DNA of 64,000 nucleotides, taken from NCBI GenBank assembly GCA_037447655.1, contig JBBHKE010002832.1:64001-128000 (forward strand). The letters are read 5' to 3'. The DNA comes from Zygnema cylindricum (Eukaryota; Streptophyta; Zygnematophyceae; Zygnematales; Zygnemataceae). Shown piece after piece: positions 1-11,526 of this stretch. Positions within the stretch are counted from its first letter, which is position 1; each line of letters starts with the position of its first letter. A program made the position numbers and the translations under genes. The notes below the pieces were generated by a model, which ran no database searches, was not told the DNA's origin, and saw nothing but the letters and a program-made list of their open reading frames with translations.

Positions 1-2619
1 CCATAAGATTCCCAACTACAGAAAACGTGCAAACAAAAAAAAAGGTTGGATAATGAGCACCAGAACCTACCTTAATGTCTTCCAACACTATGCGGTCAGC
101 TCCATGATCCATGAGACAAAGGTCTCCTCGCAAACAAAACCCCCGTTCCTCGAAATCAGGACATCGCATTCGTGGTGCCCTACCGATAAGTCCAAGTCGC
201 ATATGAGGACGTGCCCTTGAATTGATGCCTCCTGTAACACCTTGCACATTAGGGCCAATAGGTGGGCCTCGGTCCATAGAATTGGGCCCTCCTGGCAAAG
301 GTCCCAAGGTTCCCCAAGGATTGGCTGGTCTCAGACCTGGTCCGACAGCTCCTCTTTGCATTCCTCGACCAGGGAAAAAGCCCGGGCCTCCTGTTACAGG
401 CCCCAAAAGGTGAGGCTGTCCTTCCGGAAATGAAGGTGACACAAAACGCCTGTCAGGCAAAGCACTTCGACCCCAACCCTCGGCAACACTTATGCCATGG
501 TTCATGCCACGTTGAAGAAGAATCCCATTTGAACCATCAAAACCTCCCGGCCTTTCATTTTGGAAAGGAGCCTGCCGATTGCCGAGGATGCCTCCTCTCT
601 GGGCCCCTTCTACTCCAAACCGCCCCGCGGGAATTGGCCCAATACGAGCAGGAAACAGCTCTCTCGAATCCCTCCTATCTGGCCTGCCAAGAAAATCCCA
701 CGCAGGATACACTGGTCGTCCAATGCCACGACGCATATCTCGCATATCCCCTCCCTGGCGGCCAAACCCTCTGCCTAAACCCCTTCGTTCATCTGACAGG
801 ACTTGCTGCAAGTCCGGTTTAACGTCGACATTTTTGCCGTTTGGTCCCTCTCCACTCAACCGCTCGTCCACATTCTTGTCAATCAATTGAGAAGGCCCAC
901 GTCTGCGATGCTTGTGATTTCGATCATCATCCTCGTCACTGCTTTCTTGTTCACCTTCTTCTGGTTCGTCTTCAACCATTAAACCCCCATTATCATTTCT
1001 TTTATATTCCTCACTGCTTTTGTCCCTAACAGAAGCTTGACCATCTTGTGTTGAAGTGCTATTCAAGGGACCTGAAGCTGGCCCTCCATATACAAGGTCA
1101 TCATCCTCAGCCTGTGCTGCCTCGTCATCTTCTATAAAAGGATCGTCGTCTTGGATTCCCTCACCAAGATCAGTCAGTAGTTCTGCATCTGAAATTTTAA
1201 CCGTGCCATCTTCAAGTGCAGTGAACAGCTTCGTCACAAAATTCTCAGTGGCTGCATTCAAGGCCCCAACTTCATTTTCATATTAGTGAACTACAAAAGT
1301 CAAAATCGTGTCAATCTCGTAATTTCATGTTCATCGCACAATTTCAGGTCTACTCTTGAATACATGCTCCCTGCTTACGTGACCATAGGGAAATAAAATG
1401 ACCATCAAAGACACACATTGTCGACAATGTCAACACTCTAAAACAAAACTGCACCTCACTAGTCAAGAGGCAAACTGATAGCTATAGAGGGATCTCCGGC
1501 TGCTAGTGTCTGCATCCTTTGCATACGCTGCCAATCACCTGTCTAAATGTTTTATTGAATCAAAACACTTCAAAAAAAGTCCATAAATGGTGTCACCACA
1601 TTAGATTGTAAACAAAGAAGCTAGTCAGATTGTTCAAAAGAAAGCCAATGAGGAAACTTCAACTTTCCATTTTTGTAGGTCCCAAATACAGCCGTGAGAA
1701 ATGCTTTTGTGCCCCCAAATAATGCAGCTTCTTGGGCATAAGTGAACGAGCTACTTGGCATAATTTCTGTTCCAACCGCATGAATAATGTGATGTACGAA
1801 AAAAAAACCTTTTCTGACTGACATGTGGGTTCTAAGGTCAATACAGCTCGTGACATAGTATTAACATGAAGGCAAAGGGCTCAAATAGAAAAAAAATCGC
1901 AATTGTAGAAAAAATACACAACGAGCCTTCAACTGACCTTCTCCGAGAAAATCAAGCAGTTGGCTGTGACACAGCTGCTTCAGCTCCTTCTGTGGCTTGT
2001 TGTTCTTCAGTAAAGCAGTAACATAATTAGCAAGTAGTGGGGGATCTGCCTCAGATCTGCTCCCAGCACCACAGGGTTATGAATGTTTATGTATAGCTCA
2101 CACACACAAGACTTAGTGCACGTCACGGAAGCTGTAAGTATTAAAGTGTTAAAGCAGAGAGCCTGAAGCATGGTCGGACATAGAATGCGTGAATTCACCT
2201 GTTTTATGCTCCATAATGAATACTTCAAAACCTAACTCCTACGGCTGAATAGAGGAAGTCCTGTGAGTTAAGAAACCCTAATTTCTTGTCTCATGTGACC
2301 CTAACCTGTCAGCGTGAGAGTAATGCCTTCAACAGCATAGCCATAGTGGGGTGTAATAGGGTATATAATATTATGGTATAGAAAGTATGCCTAATATTAG
2401 TTCGTATTAAATGGTGACAGGGAATTAGTGCCACAATGAGTCCTCTTAAACAAATTTATTCGAATAGCTTAAAGGTCTAAGGAGAAAAGAAAGAGTCACG
2501 TCTTTGATGTATTTTTGAAAAGAAAACAGTTAGAAACAAGGCAAATTCACTTACATAGGTTCCAATTCCTTTAGAAGAAACGCATGAAGACGCTCCATGT
2601 GTTCATCTCCACCTCTCAT
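1..2619 (-). CDS. RBM26/27-like CCCH zinc-finger protein, 5' part (runs off left edge)
   Basis: Likely a nuclear RNA-binding protein of the RBM26/RBM27 family (plant CCCH proteins of the AtC3H41 type). The animal members act in nuclear RNA surveillance with MTR4-type complexes; the plant role is inferred. Three coding exons read in phase: 2555-2619, 1938-2056 and 71-1269, with GT-AG introns between; a donor at 69-70 leads out of the window. That gives 461 residues so far. Residues about 10-80 form the family's N-terminal PWI-like helical domain (LEPISEADPPLLANYVTALL is recognisable). An acidic stretch and a DDDRNHKHRRR motif follow, then a long Gly/Pro/Arg-rich linker. A CX8CX5CX3H zinc finger (C431, C440, C446, H450) lies at the end. 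The start is the first in-frame ATG (2617-2619) after an in-frame TGA; a second Met follows seven codons later. The expected RRM would lie left of the window. Confidence 0.87.
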
Positions 2620-3920
2620 TTCCTTTCTCCAAGCTCACTACTTCCAAATTTCTTATCGCACAAAAACCCCCTCCCCACCCCCCGTGGTTCCACTTTCCAA
2701 AATCGTTCGTGCTGTCAAACCTACACAAATGGTAAGAAAAACTGCTCGAATAAATTATAACAAAAGTTAGGGCGGCTAGTGAAGAGCAACAATGGAAGAA
2801 AATATGCCCGTCCTCTTCCTATACATATTGCAGCAACTGAGATCCAGCAAAAATTTTGACAGTACATGAACGATAAAGAGTAATCCGAAAACACCGAAAA
2901 TCCGAAGAATGATGTCTATTCCTGGAAGCAGGGCTATGATTCTATGGAAGGGCCACGTGGCGCTTCATGTTCACATGTGCATGGGAAGGAGATTAAAAAC
3001 TTGGTAAGTAATACTTGTACGGTAGAACATGTGTAGCATTTTGATATTCGGAAATTTCATGCAAGGTGCGCAACAATTCACATGGAACCGGAAACGTTCT
3101 CGGGCTCACCAGCACAGTTTCGGGTCGTTTAATGACCCACTTTTAATGATTGGGTGAATTTCGACCGTAAGATTACAATCTGGACGGTTATTAATTGACT
3201 AATCATTGGAAACGGTCGTAAAATGACCTGAGAAGTGGCCCAGCTAAAGTGCCCAAAAAATTAGCCGCACGAAATTCCCACAGTTCCACTACGGAATTGA
3301 GAATCTTCGCACGGTATATTGAACTAATGAACATTTGGTTGTGTCACTTCTTGACTTCTATCGACCAAAACAGCTTTGACTAATGTGCTCTACAGTTCAG
3401 TAGGTGTACGAAACCACCGTTACCGTACACATCCGTATTTCCAATTCTGCCGTGGCCGGCAGTCGAACAATGAAACGCAATTGTTGACGTCACTCTTGCC
3501 ACCTCATGTTTATCATTTGAGACATTCGCTCTATAAACTTTTGTGCCATCCGTTCCTCTCTGACACGAGTGGCTGTTCCACATAAGTTTGCCATCCCCTG
3601 TTATGAAATTGGAAAAGTAAAGGCCATGTTTAACAGACTTAATGAAGTAGAACGGAGCGTAATTTGTGTAGAAGGCACATTTTATATGAACTACAACTCT
3701 TATTAAGCATGTGTTTTCCATCTTCTGCAGGAAATTGAATTAGTCTATATTTGCCAGACTTGTTTCCATTGAAGGAACTAAAACTAAATCCTTTGTTGAG
3801 GACCATGAGAGTAACCTGGAACCGAGTATGTGGTGCAAGAAGATATCAGTAGCGATTCTTGCACTCCCTAAGACCTGCAGAATGAGATTTATGACTAACT
3901 TTATTTGAGAAAAGGCAAAG
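2620..3920. other. Divergent intergenic region
   Basis: This 1.3-kb stretch separates the starts of two divergently transcribed genes, so it must hold both 5' UTRs and promoters unless a 5' exon is missed. I see no convincing coding region; the two ORFs around 3376-3721 overlap on opposite strands and resemble nothing. I did not find a clear TATA box for either gene. Confidence 0.5.
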
Positions 3921-6900
3921 ATGTGGGACTTTTGGCATGCGGTTACGGCATACACTGGTCTCAGCATTGCTGGAGTAGCTTGGAGAATCCATGGAGCAGT
4001 TCAAGTTATTGGACTCAATCAGGAATTGGTTGAAGAATCCACTTCAAGGGTCGTACTGGTAACTGGACAATCTAACGACGGCGTCCGGATGCTTCACGAA
4101 CTATTCAGTTCAAATCTAACCGTTGGAATTCTCATCAACTTCGTTGCAAATGTCGCCATTTTGCTGTTTCTTTTAACAAAGGTCGGTTCTAAGTCCGGCT
4201 GGTTTTGGTTCTTGAAATCAAGTGCAATGAAGTTTGCATTCTGTTGACTTTCGTCTTATTATGACTAATTTTTTTATGGGTGTTTTGTTTCGATGCTGTC
4301 ATGCATGCACTTTGTTGTTGAAACAAATTTCTTGACTTTATTAACGATAAAATTGACAGATGTACTCTTGGTAGTGCATATCATCAAGATGTGGAGGTCT
4401 TTCTTGTTCTTGAATATATAAAAAAGCTTTTGTTTAGTGTGTTAGTCCTTTTAAGTGTTGAGAGAAATGGTTCTAAGAATACCACGAATTTCTGCATTCG
4501 TCAGAGATTTTTGAACTTCTGAATTTCATTTGCAGGCTATCTTTTTTGGTCCATTGGCTCTTCAAGAAGCTCAAAAATTAGCTGAACGCCTTATCAACTA
4601 TGTGCTTTTTAAGGTAAGCTAGCTACACCATCCATCGCGATTAAAGGAATTATTTATGTAAATGCGAAATTAGAATGTGTAGCACTAATTTAGTGTAGGG
4701 GGATGTGGTGGATTGTTATCCACTCTCTTAAATAGCGTTGTTAACACTATTTTATGATTTTCGACCAAAAAAAGTCGTAATTGAGTAGTTTCATTCACTC
4801 TTATAGCTATGGATGGTGTACTTAGAAGGATACAAGTTTTTTGCTAAAGCTTTCAGGTAAGTTTGCTGCGTTCTGATTGATAGCTTTTTATTGAGAATGC
4901 TACTGCTGTAATTGCCTAGATGAAAGCTGTTCTAGATCTGGATGATGTGTAATAATGGGGCTGTCCCACCTGTGCGGTGTTGGGTTATTTTGTAGCAGGT
5001 TTTGTTCCTGATGGCAGTCTCAAGATCTGAAGATCCTGGAGCCTTGTGGTTGCCTTGGTTTGCCCTTCTTGGGTTTTTTAAGGTGGGTTGTACTTTCCCT
5101 TCCATTGAAGAATTGTGAAACTTGGTTGTCAATCATTCCAACGTCCAACTCTCAATTGTTCTTTTTAAAGGTTGCCTGTCAGCCAGGAAGCAATTGAGAA
5201 ATTTGTGGTAACATGGTAGGAAGGGCAGAGCTTCTAAACTGGTGGCATTATTGTCCAGGAGCTGTCCCTATTACTTTACCATAGGATGTTCATCTCGTTT
5301 TATGGAAGGGGATGTTGCAGATTTTCTCTGGTTTGGCACGCGATCGCTTTGAAAGATTATGCTCCTCTCCGGCTGCATCTATTTGGTCTCATTTACGGAC
5401 TTTGTCAGCTCTTGTCCTCATACTTGCATGTGACCTCTTTTGGTGAGTGTGGTTGGTTGAAGCTGTCCAGCCTTGTGGGATGTCTTTCGTGACCTTCTCA
5501 AGTTCAAGCTGTTTTGTATTGAAACAGGAGTCATTTAATCGTTATTAGAGTGATGAAATCATTACCGCGGAATTTACATTAGTTTTATTAATTTTAATTT
5601 AGTTCCGAATGGCGTGGCTGATTCCGAACCGTTTAGGGAATTAGCGTTAAGAAATAAAAAAAGTCAGTATCGTTGATATTATTTTAGGTTCGACGATAAA
5701 GTTTAGGGGCAACGATATAGTGTCAATGACGCTAATAACGATACAGGTGTACATCCTGTTTTTTTCTATACTATTACATGCATGCATTTATGTCGGTATT
5801 GGTTCCTTCATTTAGCTAATTTTGTATCACATTTGTTCATGTATTGGTTTCTCTTCTGGTCTTTTGTCAAACCATGTATACAGCAAAGACTGTTCAATCC
5901 CAGGGTATTTTATGCTGGTTCGTTTTCTTCATGTTTTTCCTATGCTCTTTAAGGTTTCTTATTTATTATGCCATGGAGCTGCATGAAATTAGGTGTTGCA
6001 GGAATTTTCCTTCGTTTTCCTTTTATTTTCAAGCAAGGGCCTACGCATAGCGTACATTCGGGTTTTTCTTTATGTTTTACAAAAGCAAGTTCACTATTTT
6101 ATTTCCTACTGTTTGCACATGATCCCAAACAACCCGTGCGTATTATGTTTATGACCTGGATACTGTAGTTTTGTCTAGCTGTAGGATTTGAGTTTGCGCA
6201 TATTGGAATCACGTACTGTTTCAACTAGTCATAGTTTGTTTTGATGGTTCTAGCTTTTTAACGAGTGTTTGGTGCTTCTGCTTTGCCCAAGGAGGCAGCT
6301 TTCATTTGAAAGTATGTTTGGCATGACTTTTTTTTATGGTAAATAGTTAACACATGTTTGACAGTATGTATGTACTGTTACCATAAATTGTTCTTGCAAT
6401 TGGTTAGTGCTTTCTAAAAAACAATGTACGGCCATTCGTCTCTCCTTTAATGGGTTGGAATGAGATCTGGCATGTTGTTGATTACATGTAATTGGAGGTG
6501 ACCCTTTTTTCTGGAGGTTTTCATTCTTATTCATTGCCATCAACTTTTTTGTGTTGAAATGCAGCATGCAAGCATGTATCAAGATGCAGTTGCGTAAGGG
6601 AGGCCGTTTAAGTAGCCTTTTATTACTTAATTTCGAAGCAGTGATTATTGCCCTCGATACTTCACAGGTGAGGAGTGCATTCTTGTGTGGACATAACAGC
6701 CCGGTATGATGAGAACTGTGGAACACTAGGATCGACTCTGTCGTTGTTGTATTCTAGCCAGGCTTGTTGTGATGGTCATGCATTTTGGAATTTTTTAACA
6801 TTCCTCAATTCACTTATCTTTGAGATAATCTTGAATTATTCTGTTACTCTAAATGGAAGCTCAATTCTTTGGCAATTTGCGTCTTTTTGTGCAGACGCTG

Positions 6901-9900
6901 GTGCAGTATGCTCTTCATTTGACTGAAACTTTTTTAGAATTTCCTTCCGGTGGATCCACTGCATGCATTGGTTTTTGTGGTACGTGTGAATTCCAGCAAT
7001 TGTTTCTGTAGCCAAAACCACATTGTTTTAGAGTAGGCTGAGTGCCTATTCATGCATTTTTCAATTCTTACGTTCAAAAGGTGAGGTTTTTTAACTTTTT
7101 TAATATTTTTTTCAGTGCTTAGTGATGTGTTGGTGGTTGTTCTATACAAATGTGTTATTATTATGTTTCCAAAGTGAAGAAAAGTTGCTAGAGCATGCAT
7201 TAGCTGCAAGAAGTTAGGGTCATATTCTCCCTCCGTTGTGCTTTGGTTTTTTGTTTTTTTTTTTGTCTGTGTTTTTAGGGTATCGTGGCTTATGGCACGC
7301 TTGATGCCATATAGGTAGTAAAGTATCTACTCAAGAAACATAGAGTAGGAGGAACTGTCAATTCACCAAAGTCAAACACAGGAAATTAGTTAAGGATCTA
7401 CTCAACAAAATACGTGGTAGGATGAGCTGTTGAAGCAGCACACACAGCAAACGTTAGAAATTAGCATGGGAATTGCCACCTTGCTTCAACTTGGCAGTGT
7501 GAGGTCTAAGCCTTCCTGGCTAGTTGCTTCATGGTTGAAGGATTGGATCCTGATGAATTAATGTAAAGCTGAAAGGCATATGGCAGTTTGTTGATGTCAC
7601 ATAACACAAGCACATCGTTGTTTTCATGGAATATGTGAACATTTATTTTATGGGTGAACAAGAAACCATAGGTTTGTACTGGAGTGTTTTTTACAATGTG
7701 AATGCGAAGTTTTGAAGCATAGACCTGTTTTCACCTCCTTGTGCAAAATGTGGAAAATCTCTTTTGCATCAGTTTTTGAAGGGCTATATCTGATATAATG
7801 TAATATAGTATTGAGGCCTTTGTTGGGGAAGGTTGCAGGTATGAGCTCAGCTACCTGGGCAGAACGTCGGGGACAGTTGTTATTTTACTTAAATCTTAAC
7901 TGTGACCTGGCACACTTGTTACTCACTCTGGCACATTATGCTCACATATGGTGGCTTCATGGTCTGGCTTTTCAAATAGTCGATGGAGTATTGCTTATGA
8001 ATATAAGGGTAAGCTATGTTACGTGGCAAATGTCTGTGCTTTTGGAAGGTTTTTTTTTTTCTTTTTTCTGCTTATTTGACAAAATTGACTTTAGTTCCAT
8101 TTCTTTTTGCCGTTTCATATTGTCTTTCCGTGTCCTAGCCCACTATGGTTCTTTTTGAGCTCAGGTCGTCGTTCGCATATGTTCTCGTAACTTTAAATTG
8201 CTTCCATGTTTTAAAATGATATCATAGCTGTTGTCTTTGTACACAGATATGCTGTGATCACATTCTTTCATAAATTTGTGAACTTGTTTTCTGTTGCACT
8301 GTGATACGTCTTCGTGGACCCACAATCTTCGTGGACAATTTGCATGCGAAAATGATATGATCATACCAGCACCTCATGCTTAACTATATATGTGGGGGGT
8401 GACCACGATTAGAGAAGTTTTGCAAATTTGTTTCTAAAGTTTTTGCAAAGCGTGATCTAGGAGGAAGATGCGATAGGATGCCTTCCTATAAAGTCAGCTG
8501 CCAATGAGATAATGTAATGCTGAAAAGTTTATGGCAGGAGGCAGACGGAGGTGGAAATGGAGCTGTACGCTTTTACTTATTTGCATGTGCACGCTGGAAG
8601 GCAAAATGAATGAAAACAAATGTTTGTGCAATGTGGTCATTATACCCATTATTGTTGGGCATTATTAGCTTTGTATGTGCATGCCTGTCTCATAGGAATG
8701 GCAACACTTCAAGCTAGTTTCAACAACTGAAGTGTTGAATACTTGCATCTGCAATAAGCTTTTGCTCTGCACATCCTATGTGATTGTGCTCTTGCTCTTG
8801 CTCTTGCTTAGACGCCAGCGACTTCGATGTGATCATTTTGTTAACCAATTGTTGCTTCTCTTTTTTATTTCTTTTCTCTTTTTAAAATGCACAGGCATTA
8901 GCTGTGGCAGTGTTCCGACGGGTTCGGCAAGTTCTGAAGTACCGTCATGCCATGCACAATTTGCGTTCCTTGTTTGCGGATGCGACTCTCGAGGAGATTC
9001 ATGACTTCAATGACGACTGTGCTATTTGCAAGGTATGCATGACTACACTGCCCATATCTATCAACAGAGCTATTAGTGTAAATGTGAAATTAGAATGTAT
9101 AACATTTTATTATAGTGTAGGGAGACGTGCAGATTGTAGTCCACTTCCTTAGATACCATTGTTTTATGATTTTCGGCCAAAAAAAGTCGCGACTGAATTA
9201 GTGTTATTGACACAAATAGCGATGGGCAGTGTAGTTGTGGATTGGCAACTCCTCAACATTTGAAATATGTTTGCTTGCATCCGCCATTAGTAAATTTTCC
9301 ATGAAATGGTTTCAGCATCTAGTTCTTGCATTCATTTTGATAGATTGGTGTTTCGATGTGGCTTCTTCTGGGGCAGGAACCAATGGCAGTGGCGAAACGA
9401 CTCCCGTGCAAACATCTTTTCCACATTGGCTGTCTAAGTTCTTGGTAAGGATTTCTCCTACCAGACTGCGCTGGGGCGACAGTGCTTTTGATTGTTTGCA
9501 AACTTCTTCCCCTGTTTCATGGTTGTTCCGGTTAAAACAAAAATAAAAAATGTCAGACACGAGCCAATACAGGAATGAACTCCATTTACTCCCTGCAGGG
9601 ATGTGCTAAAGTCAGTTACAATTCAAGATTCCCCTGCAAATTCTGTAGCAATATTGCATGCAGATGGATTTTCACACTTTCCTAGTCTAAATTTGTTGTA
9701 TGATTTGATTTGATTTGATTTGATTACGGGTTTGCCACTTAGGTTTGATGTATTTACCTGTGTCGATCCACTCTCTTTCTTGTGATTTGTCTGCAACTAC
9801 ACCCATGTATGAGAAACTACCCAAATGTCAGAATTGACCGCCAAAGCATCAAGAATTACATGCACTTCTGGTGGGCACCTATAGTCTATAAGAAAGACGA

Positions 9901-11526
9901 ACTGCTCTTCTTAGCAAGACTTGACTTCACTCGTAATTGGAAGATGACATTGGACAGAGGAGCTTAGGCATAAAGATGCTTGGTTCCATGTCTGGTGATT
10001 GATGAAAATTGGAGGGATGTCTTGTTTGGGTATCAACCATATGCTATGGGCATGGCATATGAAGAAATGTGCAAGAAAACTAATGAGATGTCACAAAACT
10101 TGTGGGAGGTTGTTGATCCAGGTTTGACCAAGGCTCAGCGGGGGCATATTCATGTCCTACTTGTCGCTTTTCTCTCCTGAGCCCTTTCCCGAGACAGTCG
10201 GGAGGCGACACCTCTGTCCCCTTGCAAGGTGCACGTGAGAATGTCAGCCCACAAGAGCAAATCAGGTTAACAGACACCGCAGTAGTTAACGAAGACTTTG
10301 GGGCAGATGGGTTAGGCTCCATCCCACACGATACCCAACTTAACCAGATAAGCCCGAGATTGGATTTTGGTGGTACTCTGACAGGGCAAACTGACTTGAA
10401 TAGGATGCAAGAGGATCCAGCTGGGAGCCAGCAATGGTGGTGGCCCTTCGGACATCCCGGTGGAGTGGATACGAGTGGGGTGGGTCCATTGAGAAGGGAA
10501 ATAAATCATCCGGCATTGAGTGCTGGTGGGCTTCGCTTTCGAGGTCAGCGAGGGTCTTGGAGGAGTCAATTAAGGTCTCAATCTAGGTCTATGGGGAGTA
10601 GTTCGAGTAGTTTACTTGCAGAAGACGCTCGCTTGTCGGCGATGGCTTCTCAGGTTCAAGAGGTCTTACCTCATGTGCCTCGTTCGATGGTGATACAGGT
10701 CAGTGAGCTTTTCCCATCACTCTTGCTGTAGAGAAGGCCATGTTACGGGACGATCACAGTCGTTCCTTCTTTGCATATGGCTGGTTGAACTAGATGAACA
10801 GAATAGATAGTTTAGTTTTTTTACTTACATGAACCAAATTAAACGCGGAACACAAAATGAGATTGGACGCATGGATGACGTCAGAGATTTTTGGTGGTGG
10901 GCTTAGATTTTTTGGTTTTTTTTAGTCCCAGGTTTCGCATATTGCCAACATTTTTTTTTACAGGTCGAGTTCTGGTATGTAGTTTTAGGCTTGCATGCGC
11001 CTTTTGATTGGAGGTTCATCCTTTCCTTTTTGCCTTAGCCGTTTGTTTGTTTAATACACCATATACTTCGTCGACAGAAAAGAGAAAGTATTTGGCGATG
11101 TCAGTGGATTGGACAGAAAAAGGACACACTGTTTATGGTCTGAAGCTTCACCTTATATGTACTGATTTTTGGCACAGTTTGATGGAATGGATAAAAATCA
11201 AACCAATCTGAATTAACTGTTTTCAAACCTAATCGTTTTTACATTTTCAACTGGAAATGTAAATAACAGTGTTTTTCCAGGGCGCATCTAACTTGAAACC
11301 GGTAACTGTATATGGGGTATAGGAGTGAATGAAACGATACTGGTCTGAATGTGTGCATTGGGACTGTTTGGGGAGTAGTCTGTGTCCTTGCTAACTAAAG
11401 ACTTTTTTTTCACTTTTTGCTGTGGAATTTTGCGGATGCGTTGGTTGTCTGCAGGACCTGAGAAGAACTAACTCTGTACAAATAACGGTCGAACATCTGT
11501 TAGTAAACTTTGGATTCGGCTCTTGA
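3921..11526 (+). CDS. RIN2: RIN2/RIN3-like membrane RING-H2 E3 ubiquitin ligase (AMFR/gp78-like)
   Basis: Likely an ER/plasma-membrane ubiquitin ligase; Arabidopsis RIN2 and RIN3 bind the immune receptor RPM1. Ten exons join in phase: 3921-4181, 4536-4613, 5285-5442, 6565-6667, 6895-6979, 7839-8008, 8895-9032, 9377-9444, 10122-10698 and 11455-11526, giving 569 residues. Several N-terminal hydrophobic segments are present (one at about 66-86), followed by the family motifs LARDRFERL and AHYAHIWWLHGLAFQIVDG. The RING-H2 finger is complete: C327, C330, C342, H344, H347, C350, C365, C368. A CUE-like ubiquitin-binding segment lies near 520-563 (VQEVLPHVP then DLRRTNSVQITVEHLL). The third exon's start is uncertain: acceptors ending at 5284, 5308 and 5320 all keep phase. 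The conserved GTFLPLVIPP-type loop of Arabidopsis RIN2 is not found, so an exon may be missing or lost. Introns 2, 3 and 7 each hold a MITE. Confidence 0.85.
4626..4818. mobile_element. TA-flanked MITE in RIN2-like intron 2
   Basis: A 193-bp element with terminal inverted repeats CACCATCCATCGCGATTA and, inverted at the right, CACCATCCATAGCTATA. TA flanks both ends (4624-4625, 4819-4820), as in Tc1/mariner (Stowaway-type) MITEs. The interior matches the intron-7 copy (GAAATTAGAATGT, TATGATTTTCG, CCAAAAAAAGTCG). No coding capacity. Confidence 0.75.
5565..5749. mobile_element. Degenerate TA-flanked MITE in RIN2-like intron 3
   Basis: About 185 bp. The right end GACGCTAATAACGAT then AGGTG-TA matches the right repeat of the 15467-15683 copy (AACGCTAATAGCGATTCGCGGTG) with few changes. 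The left end CCGCGGAATTTACATTAG is a poorer match to CACCGCGAATCGCTATTAG. Flanked by TA on both sides. An old, diverged family member. Confidence 0.55.
9046..9231. mobile_element. TA-flanked MITE in RIN2-like intron 7
   Basis: A 186-bp element. Its left end CACTGCCCATATCTAT is inverted at the right as ATAGCGATGGGCAGTG, with TA duplications at 9044-9045 and 9232-9233. Its interior is clearly related to the intron-2 element, including the CCAAAAAAAGTCG stretch. Confidence 0.75.
9701..9725. repeat. (TGATT)5 microsatellite
   Basis: Five tandem TGATT units lie in intron 8 of the RIN2-like gene. No function is evident. Confidence 0.8.

Noticed and set aside
430-822. 130-aa plus-strand ORF near the left edge
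   Set aside because: Lies antisense within the third exon of the RBM26/27-like gene; that exon has continuous family-like coding on the minus strand.
4807-4856. Exon of the RIN2-like gene (open, between AG and GT)
   Set aside because: Its first half is the inverted end of a MITE and it ends in phase 2, whereas every usable acceptor of the next exon is phase 0. Joining 4613 directly to 5285 keeps the whole gene in frame.
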